DNA from: Dyadobacter sp. UC 10
GTDB lineage: Bacteria > Bacteroidota > Bacteroidia > Cytophagales > Spirosomataceae
NCBI RefSeq assembly: GCF_008369915.1
Contig: NZ_VSRN01000001.1
Span: forward strand, 2,972,501 to 3,036,500
Direction of reading: 5' to 3'
DNA: 64,000 nt
Below the pieces are notes generated by a model. That model had not been told where the DNA came from, ran no database searches, and worked only from the letters and a program-made list of their open reading frames with translations. The translations under genes were made by a program, and so were the position numbers. Numbering within the stretch: position 1 is the first letter of the stretch; each line of letters opens with the position of its first letter. This document shows positions 8,171 through 17,840 of this stretch, in pieces.

Positions 8171-9814
8171 ATGAGGATTTCTACATTCTTTACTATTGCA
8201 TTATTGGGCCTTTCCGGAGCATATGCACAGAAAAAGTCCGCCCCAGACCAACGCCCGAACATTATCCTCATTATGGTCGACGACCTGGGATATTCCGACA
8301 TTGGCGCCTACGGTTCGGAAATTAAAACGCCCAATATTGACCAGCTTGCGAGCGAGGGCATCCGTTTCCGCGAATTTTACAACAATTCCATCTGCGCCCC
8401 GACCCGGGCGTCGCTCATTACCGGGCAGTATCCGCACAAAGCGGGAGTAGGTTATTTCAATGTAAATCTGGGCCTCCCGGCCTATCAGGGTTACCTCAAT
8501 AAGGAATCGCTCACGTTCGGCGAGGTATTGCAAAAGGCTGGTTACAGTACCTTGCTCAGCGGAAAATGGCACGTGGGGAACGATAGTCTGGCCTGGCCAA
8601 ACCAGCGTGGTTTCGACCGTTTTTACGGTTTTATCAATGGCGCCAGTAATTATTTTGATATTGGTAAATATGGTAAAGGCCCGAAGGTTGAGCTGGTTGA
8701 AGATAACAAACGTATCCATCTGCCACCCGGTAAATACCTGACCGACGAGATTGCCGACCATGCGATTTCCTTCATCGAAGCGCAAAGCAAAACGCCGAAA
8801 CCGTTCTTTCTATACCTGGCTTTCAATGCGCCGCACTGGCCGCTGCAGGCTTATGAAGAGGATATTGCCAAATACAAAGGCAGATATAGTATCGGCTGGG
8901 ATTCGCTTAGAAATGAACGGATTGAGCGGCAAAAGGCGATCGGGATCACAGATCCAAAACAAGCCCTGGCTAATCGCGATCCGGACGTAACACCCTGGGA
9001 GAATGTGCCTTATGATGAAAAATTACTTTGGGAACGTAAAATGGAGATTTACGCAGCAATGGTCGACCGCGTAGATCAGAACATTGGCAAGCTGCGTGAG
9101 AAGTTGAAGGCATTGAAAAAAGACGATAACACACTCATTGTCTTTATCTCGGATAATGGGGCGCAGGGAGGATATGCCGGTGCGTCGGCGCGCAGGCCGC
9201 AGCGCAATTCCGGTCCGGCGGGGTCGGCCGGATCTTATGCGTACCAGGACCAACCCTGGGCATATGTTTCCAACACGCCGCATGCGAGCTACAAAAACAA
9301 TATGCATGAAGGTGGGATCAGCGCGCCGTTTATCGCCTGGTTTCCCAAACAAATCAAGGCAGGCACCATTGCGAAAGGCACGGCACATTTAATAGATCTT
9401 GCACCCACATTTTACGATCTGGCAAAAGCTACTTACCCTGCTGCCGAAAAGGGTGTCCAGATCAACCCGCTGCCGGGGAAGAGCCTCGTGCCGGTACTCA
9501 CAGGTAAAGCCGGCGAAGTAGAGCGGGGTGAGCCTATTTTCTGGGAGCGCGCCGGCAACCGGGCCGTCCGCAAAGGCAAATGGAAAATCGTGTCAACCTA
9601 TCCTTCCTACAAATGGGAGCTTTATGATCTGGAAACTGATCGCGGCGAAACAGCGGACATTGCCGGCAGCAGAACAGATATCGTAAATGAACTGTCGGCT
9701 GACTATGCAAAATGGGCCGAGCGGACCGGGGTTGTGGATTACGAAAAGATCAAGCCGGCCAACCCGATCGGTGCGCCAGCTGCACGGCCGAACAGGCGCC
9801 CGCCAACTTTTTGA
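8171..9814 (+). CDS. Arylsulfatase (type I formylglycine-dependent sulfatase)
   Basis: 547 residues with a signal peptide (MRISTFFTIALLGLSGAYAQ), so it acts in the periplasm or outside. The sulfatase signature CAPTRASLITG gives Cys75-x-Pro-x-Arg79, with Cys75 converted to formylglycine by a separate enzyme. Metal ligands are visible in IILIMVDDLGYSD (Asp37/38) and VFISDNGAQGG near residue 330. HVGN and NAPHWP supply the usual active-site Lys/His surroundings. Length and domain order are normal for the family. It would release sulfate from sulfated organics or glycans; substrate unknown. An upstream leader peptide ending in Cys-Cys suggests sulfur-responsive control. Confidence 0.93.
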   Translation: MRISTFFTIALLGLSGAYAQKKSAPDQRPNIILIMVDDLGYSDIGAYGSEIKTPNIDQLASEGIRFREFYNNSICAPTRASLITGQYPHKAGVGYFNVNLGLPAYQGYLNKESLTFGEVLQKAGYSTLLSGKWHVGNDSLAWPNQRGFDRFYGFINGASNYFDIGKYGKGPKVELVEDNKRIHLPPGKYLTDEIADHAISFIEAQSKTPKPFFLYLAFNAPHWPLQAYEEDIAKYKGRYSIGWDSLRNERIERQKAIGITDPKQALANRDPDVTPWENVPYDEKLLWERKMEIYAAMVDRVDQNIGKLREKLKALKKDDNTLIVFISDNGAQGGYAGASARRPQRNSGPAGSAGSYAYQDQPWAYVSNTPHASYKNNMHEGGISAPFIAWFPKQIKAGTIAKGTAHLIDLAPTFYDLAKATYPAAEKGVQINPLPGKSLVPVLTGKAGEVERGEPIFWERAGNRAVRKGKWKIVSTYPSYKWELYDLETDRGETADIAGSRTDIVNELSADYAKWAERTGVVDYEKIKPANPIGAPAARPNRRPPTF

Positions 9815-9906
9815 CCTGGCGTATATACTATTACGTTTTTGCCTGAAACTAAAATACCAAATCTGCGCCGGAATGAATGATACAACTTCTAAACTGTAAT
9901 TTGAAA

Positions 9907-10620
9907 ATGAAAAATCTGAGACTTTTAATCTTGTTGATGCTGGTTGGTATGACCAATGCATTCTCACAAACTACAAAACGCGACCTACTGTCCTTTGAAG
10001 CATTCGAAGCTAAATTGAAAGCCGCGGGAAAGGATGCACAGATCCTGGACGCACGGCTCCCGGAGGAATACGCCCAGAACCACCTTGAAAAAGCGATCAG
10101 TTTCAATGTTAAAGATAAGAGCGATTTCGACAGGCAATCCGCAAAGCTGGAAAAGGACAAACCAACTTTCATCTATTCGATAGGTAACGGGCGCAGCGGC
10201 ATGCTTGCCAGGGATTTACGAAACGCGGGCTTCAGGGACGTGACCGAGATCCCGGGCGGCCTGAGCAAATGGATCGGGCTCGGCAGGCCTGTGGTTTCAA
10301 CGACGGGAAAAGGGCTTTCGCTCGACGAATATCAGGCTTCTCTCCAAAGTGATAAGCTGGTCCTGGTCGATTTCGGATCACGCTACTGCCCGGGCTGCAA
10401 AAGACTCGATCCGACGATTGATTCGATCAAAACTGAGCAGGCTTCGACTGTGAAGGTGATCAAGATTGAGGCTTATGAGAATAAAAGCCTGGTGAAAGAA
10501 TTGGGTGTTATTGGTCTTCCTACTCTAATACTTTACCGGAACAAACAGATAGTTTGGGAGAAAAAGGGAGCTACCTCCAAGGCCGAGATCGAGGCAGTCC
10601 TTAAAGGTCAGACTTTATGA
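9907..10620 (+). CDS. Exported rhodanese-thioredoxin fusion protein
   Basis: 237 residues from the ATG at 9907, preferred to the in-frame ATG at 9877 because it gives a signal peptide (MKNLRLLILLMLVGMTNAFSQ). Residues about 30-120 form a rhodanese domain (DARLPEEYAQNHLEKA, GMLARDLRNAGF). The expected catalytic Cys in the loop is absent: the segment reads YSIGNGRSG, where active rhodaneses have Cys-x5-Arg. Residues about 130-237 are a thioredoxin fold with a CPGC active site (FGSRYCPGCKRLDP) and the cis-Pro segment LPTLILY. The second domain is probably redox-active and the first a binding or scaffold domain. Confidence 0.82.
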   Translation: MKNLRLLILLMLVGMTNAFSQTTKRDLLSFEAFEAKLKAAGKDAQILDARLPEEYAQNHLEKAISFNVKDKSDFDRQSAKLEKDKPTFIYSIGNGRSGMLARDLRNAGFRDVTEIPGGLSKWIGLGRPVVSTTGKGLSLDEYQASLQSDKLVLVDFGSRYCPGCKRLDPTIDSIKTEQASTVKVIKIEAYENKSLVKELGVIGLPTLILYRNKQIVWEKKGATSKAEIEAVLKGQTL

Positions 10621-10725
10621 TAAAGTAATCGCCAGTCTTACTAGCTTTGCTCTGCGGGCCAATGCTGTTTGCACGTTGCAGCATGACCTTTCTTATAAAA
10701 CTTTTGTAAAAAAAGTACGCATTGA

Positions 10726-11247
10726 ATGGAGCAGATAAGGATAATAAAAGCGAATGCCGAAAGTCTGGCAATGGTGCAGCAGATCAGCAGAGAAACATTT
10801 TTTGAGACGTTTGCAGAAGCTAATACGGAGGCAGATATGAATAAATACCTGGCCGAGAATTTCAGCGAAGCGAAAATGTCTGCTGAGCTCAACAATGCGG
10901 AATCGCAATTCTTCATGGCCTGGCTCGGCGAAAATCCGGTCGGATATATGAAATTAAATACTGGCCACGCGCAAACGGAATTGAAGGATTCGGCTTCCAT
11001 TGAAATCGAGCGTATTTACGTAAAAAGTGCCTTTCACGGTAAAAAAGTGGGTCAGCTATTGTATGACAAAGTACTCCAAACAGCACAGCAGGAACAGAAA
11101 GCATACATCTGGCTGGGTGTTTGGGAAGAGAATCTGAAAGCGATCCGGTTCTATGAAAAGAATGGCTTTGTCGCATTTGACAAACACATCTTTAAATTTG
11201 GTGAAGATGAGCAGACGGATATTATGATGAAGAAGATATTGTTGTAG
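10726..11247 (+). CDS. GNAT family N-acetyltransferase
   Basis: 173 residues, the usual GNAT length. Motif A is visible as IEIERIYVKSAFHGKKVGQLLYDKVL, where the Q/R-x-x-G-x-G/A acetyl-CoA loop is HGKKVGQ. Motif B is LGVWEENLKAIRFYEKNGF. The N-terminal part (ISRETFFETFAEANTEADM) resembles acetyltransferases annotated as spermidine or ribosomal-alanine-like enzymes in Bacteroidota, but the substrate cannot be assigned. It stands alone, about 100 bp after the rhodanese gene. Confidence 0.88.
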   Translation: MEQIRIIKANAESLAMVQQISRETFFETFAEANTEADMNKYLAENFSEAKMSAELNNAESQFFMAWLGENPVGYMKLNTGHAQTELKDSASIEIERIYVKSAFHGKKVGQLLYDKVLQTAQQEQKAYIWLGVWEENLKAIRFYEKNGFVAFDKHIFKFGEDEQTDIMMKKILL

Positions 11248-11421
11248 TGTAAGATAGCTGCGCCTGCACACCGCGGTCACTTTCAGCTATTCGAATTACA
11301 TGAGACACCGTTAAGTAATAAAATAGCATAACTTGCTGATTTGCAGTGTTACGCTGGTTATCTTTATGCTTATCGGTCCGAGTAGTCTTTCATGTAATTC
11401 CTCACTTAACCTTCGTTTTCT

Positions 11422-13158
11422 ATGAAGCCCGGCTATTGTTATCTCGCATTGATCGCTTTTATAACTTTGGCCTGTTTCAAGAAACAGGAGAAGAAAGAAA
11501 ACCAACCGTCTGACAGTACTTTGGGGATCACGGCTTGTTACAATCCCAAAATCACCGACCTGGAGTGGTATAGTTCGGGGAAAAAAGCACCGCGGCTCGA
11601 AGGATTGAAAGGCATCGATTTTAAAATTTCCACCTCTAACCCGGAAGCACAGGCATATTTCAACCAGGGAATGATGCTGGCCTACGGCTTTAACCATGCC
11701 GAAGCCGCACGGTCGTTTTATGAAGCGATCCGGCTTGATTCGACCTGTGCCATGGCCTACTGGGGGTTTGCCTATGTATTGGGTCCCAACTACAATGCGG
11801 GGATGGAGGAGGGTAACTTTCAGCGTGCCTGGGAGGCGGGACAAAAGGCGCAATCTTTGGCGGCCAGATGTACCCCCAAAGAACGCGCACTCATCGGGGC
11901 ACTTGCGGCCAGGTATGCAAAAGTACCGCCGGCCGACAGGGGACCTCTGGACATGGCGTACTCCAGGGCTATGGAGAAAGTATACGCGCAATATCGCTCA
12001 GATCCGGATGTCGGAGCCTTGTATGCGGAGTCACTGATGGACCTGCACCCGTGGGATTTGTATGAGAAAAGTACGAAAGCCCCCAAATCGTGGACACCGG
12101 CAGTAACAGCAACTCTCGCAGATCTCCTGAAAAAGAACCCACGGCATGCGGGCGTGAATCACCTCTTTATTCACGCCTATGAGGCCTCAGCTACACCGGA
12201 AAAAGCCATCAGGTCTGCCGCGCTGCTCGATTCACTGGTCCCCGGGGCCGGGCACCTGCTTCACATGCCGTCGCACATTTACATCAACACCGGTGATTAC
12301 CACCTTGGCTCGCTCTCAAATATCCGTGCCGTGAAAGCCGATAGCGGCTACATCACGGCTTGTTATGCACAGGGAGCTTATCCACTCGCTTATTTTCCGC
12401 ACAACTATCATTTTCTGGCAGCTACGGCGACGATGGAAGGGAATTCGCACCTGGCTTGGTTGGCCGCCAGAAAGGTTCAGCAGTACACGGCGAAGGAGGT
12501 TATGCGGACACCCGGCTGGGGCACGCTCCAGCATTATTATACAATACCCTATTACATAGCAGTGAAGTTTTCGATGTGGGACGACATTCTTTCGATGCCA
12601 CGACCTGCCGATGGCCTGGTATATCCGCAGGCGATCTGGCATTACGCAAGGGGCATGGCTTTCCTGGGTAAACATGACCTGGTCAATGGGCGGGAAGAGT
12701 TGAGCAAGCTTAGTTCGCTGGCTGCAGATACAACTTTGCAGGACCTTACTATCTGGAACATCAACACGACCGCCGACCTGGTACAGATCGCTTCCAAAGT
12801 TTTGTCGGCAGGGATTGCTGTGCAGCAAAACCAACTCGACAAGGCTACTGCCCTGCTGGGTGAAGCCATTTCCATTGAAGATAAACTTAACTATAACGAG
12901 CCGCCAGACTGGTTTTTCTCTGTCCGGCACCACCTCGGAGCGGTATTGCTCAAAGTCGGGAAAAGTACAGAGGCAGAAAAGGTTTACCGGCAGGATCTGC
13001 TGTCGTGGAAGAAAAACGGCTGGGCGCTGATCGGTCTTTACAATTCTCTGGTACAGCAAAAGAAATCCGCTGAAGCCCAAGCCGTCAAATCTGCCTTTGA
13101 CGAATCGTGGCAATACGCTGACACAAAAATCACAAGGTCATCGAGTATCTTGGATTAA
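11422..13158 (+). CDS. TPR-repeat lipoprotein
   Basis: 578 residues with a lipoprotein signal (MKPGYCYLALIAFITLAC, lipobox TLAC, Cys 18). The body is helical tetratricopeptide repeats, for example AYFNQGMMLAYGFNHAEAARSFYEAIRLDSTCAMAYW near residues 75-115 and KVGKSTEAEKVYRQDL near 515-530. Histidine-rich stretches such as LLHMPSHIYINTGDYH are typical of this TPR-lipoprotein group. It is probably a periplasm-facing protein-protein interaction scaffold. Partners unknown; the adjacent genes give no hint. Confidence 0.75.
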   Translation: MKPGYCYLALIAFITLACFKKQEKKENQPSDSTLGITACYNPKITDLEWYSSGKKAPRLEGLKGIDFKISTSNPEAQAYFNQGMMLAYGFNHAEAARSFYEAIRLDSTCAMAYWGFAYVLGPNYNAGMEEGNFQRAWEAGQKAQSLAARCTPKERALIGALAARYAKVPPADRGPLDMAYSRAMEKVYAQYRSDPDVGALYAESLMDLHPWDLYEKSTKAPKSWTPAVTATLADLLKKNPRHAGVNHLFIHAYEASATPEKAIRSAALLDSLVPGAGHLLHMPSHIYINTGDYHLGSLSNIRAVKADSGYITACYAQGAYPLAYFPHNYHFLAATATMEGNSHLAWLAARKVQQYTAKEVMRTPGWGTLQHYYTIPYYIAVKFSMWDDILSMPRPADGLVYPQAIWHYARGMAFLGKHDLVNGREELSKLSSLAADTTLQDLTIWNINTTADLVQIASKVLSAGIAVQQNQLDKATALLGEAISIEDKLNYNEPPDWFFSVRHHLGAVLLKVGKSTEAEKVYRQDLLSWKKNGWALIGLYNSLVQQKKSAEAQAVKSAFDESWQYADTKITRSSSILD

Positions 13159-14026
13159 GGTTTTTGCAAAGCGTAAGCTTGTTACATTGAGCACCAAAGC
13201 TCAGTAAAGTACGGAAGCGGGAGTGTCTGTACTTCGTGATTTCTATTCTGGTAAACATTTTACCCCATTCGGACAGTTCTGGGGGTGTTTCGTCCTTTGC
13301 CTCACGGATGCTGATATAAAACGAGCTAGTTTTACGTACTCAGCCCGCTCAACCGCAACGTTCAACATTCTCACAAAAACAAATGGCCCCAGCATCGCGC
13401 TCCCGTATTTGCACGCATTTATCGCGCCGTCGTCTCCTGCGCAGATAACAACACACCCGTTCCCGAAATCCGACCGGGAAAGTCAGCATGAAAAGATAGA
13501 AAACTGTTTGGGGCAGGGTCATTGCCGACCTGCCAAGAGTCTATTACTTTAGGTTTGTTATATTGCAAGAAAAGACCCTGAGGTTCGGGGTCTTTTTCTT
13601 GCGTAAGTTTTCGCTTGCAAATTTTTCTTTAACTCGCTTAAACTACGCCTTCCGCTTATCGTTTCTTAATGTCGAACAGGCTCCTACTCTCTCATATCAC
13701 TAAGTAAATCCGCTTGCAAAGTTGTCGGGTGAGAACGGAATTGCCTGGGGTATGCAAATGTTGATGGTTGGCCCTTAGGGTTAGTAATACCTTTTAGGAT
13801 TTATTACTAAAATTTTAAGTCGCATGATGGCTGAGCATTCCCATATTATGTGTTTATAAAAAATGCTGGTGACGAGATCATCTTATTTGTACCAAAAAGT
13901 GTTAATAGTCATTGGGGGAAATGGCATTCAGAACAGAACGAGTTGGAAGATTTTTTCACAAGACAGATAGTTTTTTTACAAATCCCGAACCTCTTCGGGC
14001 TCGTTGCATTTGTTGTAAAATGGGCA
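13159..14026. other. 868-bp region without a convincing gene
   Basis: A 109-codon plus-strand ORF (13223-13552) and an 80-codon minus-strand open run over the same bases (roughly 13244-13490) are both free of stops. Neither shows a signal, domain or start context that settles the matter. The minus reading (CVVICAGDDGAINACKYGS and RTKHPQNCPNGVKCLPE) looks a little more protein-like. The strong terminator at 13565-13602 closes this part. 13610-14026 is AT-rich with no feature recognized. It could be a noncoding RNA with its terminator; tmRNA, RNase P and 6S features were looked for by eye and not found. Confidence 0.35.
13565..13602. terminator. Strong intrinsic terminator hairpin
   Basis: GCAAGAAAAGACCC pairs with GGGTCTTTTTCTTGC around a loop of about nine bases. 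The A/T-rich flanks make it usable in both directions. It ends transcription downstream of the TPR lipoprotein, or of an unrecognized transcript in 13160-13560. Confidence 0.75.
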
Positions 14027-15100
14027 CTATTTGATATAGATTTCAACAGTGTTATCGAGCTCCTTTCCAAAATTGTAGATTTCATCCAGTGATTTAATCT
14101 CTACCTTTGTCTCTTTTTTCTCAGCGTCAAATAGCCCGATGTATTTCTTGCTTGGACTATTGAGGTAAAGGCGACACAGTGGCTTGCGATTGTTGTCATC
14201 TAGAAAAATGGCAAAATATGACAGAGCATCCCGATGAGTAATGCGATTCGACTGCACTTTCTGTCTTAGAAGAGACCTTACGATATAGAATCCTTCAAGT
14301 TCTTCCTGAGTGGTGACAACTTCTTTGTCTTGCTGACTTGGGCTGGCTGTAAGAGTACCGGGCGCAGGTTCCTCCTGAATCGGTGCATCGTTACTGGATA
14401 TCGCCGACTTTAACCGATCATTAATGGTGTCATTAATGATATTTGTAATGGTCCGCTTAACCAGAGATCGAAAAGACTCCAATACTTTCGATGTCACTAC
14501 TGAAGGATAAACTTGTTTCGCAAAGTATTTAACAAACTCGTCATTTGGTTCAGAGAATTCTTGGCTAACCAAATGACGGATTTCATTGATGTATTTTAGA
14601 TCACTCGCGGACTGATATATGTTGTCTACATCAAAGTAAGCTTTGTGAAACTCTTTGAGCTTTTCGATCTGACCATCCTTAATCTCCTCAATATTGAATT
14701 CCAGAAATGGCTTTTCGTCCATTTTGTTAGGCTCGACGAGATCAGTATAAAACCTGAATATCAAACCATTTGTCAGGATTGAAAACTTTGCTTTTGAAAC
14801 GTGGAAGTATCGAAGTAATTGACCGTCATGTACATCGAGCTTTTGCTTCCAATGCTTACATTCGACCAGAATTATAGGGCTGCCGTCTCGAAAAATAGCG
14901 TAGTCTATCTTCTCGCCTTTTTTAATTCCAATGTCGCAAATAAATTCTGGTATGACTTCCAGAGGGTTAAATACATCATAGCCGAGAACTTGAAGAAACG
15001 GCATAATGAATGCATTCTTCGTTGCTTCTTCAGTATGAATATTGTCTTTCAGTTTTGATACCCGATCGCTGAATTGCTTGATTTGATCTTTGAAGTCCAT
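14027..15100 (-). CDS. Type I restriction HsdR_N-like nuclease domain protein
   Basis: 357 residues. Residues 1-150 form an HsdR N-terminal-type PD-(D/E)XK domain: EEATKNAFIMPFLQVLGYDVFNP, then KIDYAIF (Asp) and ILVECKHW (ExK). A helical linker and Pro/Ser-rich stretch lie near residues 245-270. The C-terminal part (EELEGFYIVRSLLRQ and LSYFAIFLDDNNRKPLCRLYLN) is the small domain usually found with this group. There is no helicase motor and no HsdM or HsdS nearby, so this is a stand-alone protein and not a type I system. Role unknown; defence or DNA repair is likely. Confidence 0.82.
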   Translation of the reverse strand: MDFKDQIKQFSDRVSKLKDNIHTEEATKNAFIMPFLQVLGYDVFNPLEVIPEFICDIGIKKGEKIDYAIFRDGSPIILVECKHWKQKLDVHDGQLLRYFHVSKAKFSILTNGLIFRFYTDLVEPNKMDEKPFLEFNIEEIKDGQIEKLKEFHKAYFDVDNIYQSASDLKYINEIRHLVSQEFSEPNDEFVKYFAKQVYPSVVTSKVLESFRSLVKRTITNIINDTINDRLKSAISSNDAPIQEEPAPGTLTASPSQQDKEVVTTQEELEGFYIVRSLLRQKVQSNRITHRDALSYFAIFLDDNNRKPLCRLYLNSPSKKYIGLFDAEKKETKVEIKSLDEIYNFGKELDNTVEIYIK

Positions 15101-15412
15101 TTCTGATATTAGGTTTACATAAATGGTTTTTCAAGTTTCTCAATGCTCTTATTTACTCACGGCATTTATTAAACGGTCGCAAAAACATATCCGAAACCGT
15201 TGGCTTTTTTTATCCTGCTTCAAAAAAATATTCCCCAATATTTACTTCACGAACATTATTAAAATTTTATGGTGCTCATGTTAGAACTTGGATTTGAATG
15301 GGAGGGCTGTTGGCGAAACTCGTTTTTTATTGTTACAGCATCGGCCACGCAGAGAAATTTTAACCTCAGATCTTCTTGTTTTACAATAAAGTCTTTCAAA
15401 CCTTGCATTCCA
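15101..15412. other. Divergent intergenic region
   Basis: AT-rich sequence between the HsdR_N-like gene and the lipoprotein gene. An in-frame upstream extension of the lipoprotein ORF to 15269 is not believed to be coding because the lipoprotein signal starts at 15413. No hairpin or repeat stood out. Confidence 0.35.
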
Positions 15413-16354
15413 ATGAAAAGACTTCTGCTCCTGATCTTCGCAATCCTTGTACTGCATGCATGCGGCTCATCTGAGCAGTATTTTCTCGATGAGGCTATTC
15501 CGCGTTTGCAAACTCCCGCCGATCAAATTGCCAGTCTGCGCACGAAATGGCGTGATGGTAGCCATATCGAAACGGTCTTTTATGACCATGAAGGCCGGGT
15601 TATTGAAAAATTCAATTTCGGAAGGTCGTCTTCGAAAGAGCTGCATCATTACGAAGGCGGCCTGCAAAAGAGAAGCATTTACTATGATCATAGCGATAGC
15701 TCGGCACCTGGCTATGTGTCGGTTGATACGGTGACGCGGGAGTTTGATGCGAATGGCAGGCTGGTTTCGGAAACGCACATTCGGGGTGCATTGCCGGAGT
15801 CAAAAAGTGACTCCTATGCGCGACATTTGACGTACACGGCCAAAGGGGATACAATAGAAAGGCTGGAAGGCATTGACGGGAACAACTCACAATTGGCTCA
15901 TATCGATCGATGGGAGCGGGACGAGAAAAACCGTTTGAAGCGCCATTACCTGCTTTATGTGATGAGTTCGCCTGATTCTGCTCATCCAGATACTGTCAAT
16001 CACTTTTCCCAAAAGTTTGCATATGACTCGGATGGAAGACTGGCACTGGCCTGGTTTGACTACATGTATCTTGGCAAATTCTACATCGTCCAGGGGCCGG
16101 ACAGTATCTGGTACCGCTACAATTCTCAAAATCAACTCTCGGAAGAGGAACACATTTACACAACTGATATGCGAAATAAGCGGGAAGTGGATACAACTAA
16201 TCTGTCGCGTCAGGATAGCGAATCAGTCAATTACTTTCGGAATAGCTTTATTACCAATGCATATGGACAAAGCAATGCGAGATATATGATTAGGTATAAA
16301 TATGAAAAGTTTGATCCTTCCAGGCACGGCAAGCTCATTATACCTTCGAACTAA
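15413..16354 (+). CDS. Putative lipoprotein with YD-like repeats
   Basis: 313 residues from the ATG at 15413, chosen because it opens a lipoprotein signal (MKRLLLLIFAILVLHAC, lipobox LHAC, Cys 17). The mature part is a series of hydrophilic beta hairpins with the pattern YDxxGRxxxxF (FYDHEGRVIEKFNF, FDANGRLVSETHI, YDSDGRLALAWFDY). These resemble RHS/YD repeats or the MORN-like repeats of Bacteroidota lipoproteins. It is likely anchored in the outer membrane. No enzyme motif was seen. Confidence 0.7.
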   Translation: MKRLLLLIFAILVLHACGSSEQYFLDEAIPRLQTPADQIASLRTKWRDGSHIETVFYDHEGRVIEKFNFGRSSSKELHHYEGGLQKRSIYYDHSDSSAPGYVSVDTVTREFDANGRLVSETHIRGALPESKSDSYARHLTYTAKGDTIERLEGIDGNNSQLAHIDRWERDEKNRLKRHYLLYVMSSPDSAHPDTVNHFSQKFAYDSDGRLALAWFDYMYLGKFYIVQGPDSIWYRYNSQNQLSEEEHIYTTDMRNKREVDTTNLSRQDSESVNYFRNSFITNAYGQSNARYMIRYKYEKFDPSRHGKLIIPSN

Positions 16355-16724
16355 GGTGATATGTGGTTGTACGTTCGGCTGGAGCGATTTGATTTGTTAT
16401 CGTGTGAGAGTGGGGCTTGGGGTAATTGCCGAAATCTTCATAAATCCGGACAACAAAAAAAGGTCCCGATTTATCGCGACCCTTATTAGCGTTTCTGATT
16501 TTTGAATATGGTTAGATATTTCTGGACTTTTGGACGCTAAATCCGCTACATACGCAATTGAATTGGCACAGGCGCAAGTATCTAAGAAGTAAGTTACAGT
16601 CATTTAAAATTTAAACACCGGGTATTAGTGGTATTATTTAACATCTTTACAGTAAACCTTATTAGTTTTATTTTAAATTGTCACCCTTTGGCCAAATTTT
16701 ATTTCCCTTCCTTTTTCTAATCAA
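16355..16724. other. Intergenic region with weak terminator
   Basis: About 370 bp between two plus-strand genes. Apart from the hairpin at 16452-16474 it is AT-rich and unremarkable; the promoter for the DUF5009 gene should lie at its right end. Confidence 0.35.
16452..16474 (+). terminator. Probable terminator after the YD-repeat lipoprotein gene
   Basis: A hairpin of GGTC-x-CGAT against ATCG-x-GACC, with a C-C mismatch, is preceded by a run of A and followed by CTTATT. It is weaker than the other terminators in the window. Confidence 0.4.
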
Positions 16725-17840
16725 ATGAAAGATAGTACTCCTCCGCAAAGGCTGTTGTCGCTGGACACATTGCGCGGCTTTGATATGTTTTGGATTTCCG
16801 GCGGCGAAGAAATTTTTCATGTGCTCGCAAAAGTTACCGGCTGGTCCTGGGCGATCGTGATCGCTCACCAGTTCACCCACCCTGACTGGAACGGCTTTCG
16901 TGCTTACGACCTGATCTTCCCGACTTTCCTGTTTATGGCTGGAGTGTCCACACCATTCTCGCTCGGAAGTCGCCTTGAGAAAGGGGTACTGCAATCGGAG
17001 CTACTCCGAAAAGTTGTGCAGCGGGGCATTTTGCTGGTGTTCCTGGGCATTATTTACAACAACGGAATTTTCCAGACCGAATGGCATGATATGCGCTACC
17101 CTAGTGTACTGGCGCGCATTGGTCTCGCGGGCATGTTCGCACAGATCATCTATTTGTATACAGGCAAGAAAGCCCGCTGGATCTGGTTTGCCGGCCTGTT
17201 GGTTGGCTACTATCTTTTTATGGCGTTTTATCCGGTACCAGGCTGCGGCGCCGGACTCATGACGATGGAGTGTAATCCGGCCAGCTATTTTGACAGAATG
17301 ATTATCCCCGGCCGCCTCCATTTGACGATCCACGACCCGGAAGGATTGATATCCACAATCCCGGCGATAGCAACCGGATTGATGGGAATTTTTGCGGGTG
17401 AACTTTTACGTACGAGCGAGGATACCATTTCAAAAAACACGAAAGTATCCTATCTTATTTTTGCAGGAATTATCAGCTTGCTGGTTTGTCTGGTGTGGGA
17501 TTACTTTCTCCCGATCAACAAGAATTTGTGGACCAGCTCGTTTGTGCTTTGTGCGGGCGGATTCAGCGTGTTGCTGCTGGCATTGTTCTATTGGCTGGTG
17601 GATGTTTTGAACTATCGCAAATGGACTTTGTTTTTTGTGGTAATAGGAATGAACTCCATCGTGATCTACATGGTCGGAAGCTTCATTTCATTTGGCTACA
17701 CAGCAAATGCATTGTTTGGCGGCATATTAAGCTATTTCCCCGAGCCGGTGGAAGCAGTAGGTGAAATCATCGCATTCATAGCTGTCCAGTGGGCATTTAT
17801 GTATTTACTTTTTAGAAATAAGCTGTTTTTGAAAGTATGA
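16725..17840 (+). CDS. DUF5009 / heparan-alpha-glucosaminide acetyltransferase-like membrane protein
   Basis: 371 residues, polytopic with about ten hydrophobic segments. The start RLLSLDTLRGFDMFWISGGEEIFH matches the DUF5009/HGSNAT (YeiB-like) family, in which the LDxLRGFD motif and the following His are conserved. RAYDLIFPTFLFMAGVS continues the pattern. The family transfers acetyl groups from cytoplasmic acetyl-CoA across the membrane to amino sugars. In bacteria the acceptor is usually unknown but thought to be cell-wall or glycan amino sugar. Its neighbour downstream is an ABC ATPase, separated by a striking polypurine/polypyrimidine tract. Confidence 0.85.
   Translation: MKDSTPPQRLLSLDTLRGFDMFWISGGEEIFHVLAKVTGWSWAIVIAHQFTHPDWNGFRAYDLIFPTFLFMAGVSTPFSLGSRLEKGVLQSELLRKVVQRGILLVFLGIIYNNGIFQTEWHDMRYPSVLARIGLAGMFAQIIYLYTGKKARWIWFAGLLVGYYLFMAFYPVPGCGAGLMTMECNPASYFDRMIIPGRLHLTIHDPEGLISTIPAIATGLMGIFAGELLRTSEDTISKNTKVSYLIFAGIISLLVCLVWDYFLPINKNLWTSSFVLCAGGFSVLLLALFYWLVDVLNYRKWTLFFVVIGMNSIVIYMVGSFISFGYTANALFGGILSYFPEPVEAVGEIIAFIAVQWAFMYLLFRNKLFLKV

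Noticed and set aside
12316-13113. 265-codon minus-strand ORF opposite the TPR lipoprotein
   Set aside because: The plus strand has signal peptide, lipobox and TPR repeats; the minus reading has no recognizable features.
13200-13600. tmRNA, RNase P RNA or 6S RNA
   Set aside because: The conserved tRNA-like ends, P4 core or large bulged hairpin of these RNAs were not found by eye.
14027-15100. HsdR_N-like gene considered as a type I restriction system
   Set aside because: No helicase motor in the protein and no modification or specificity genes next to it.
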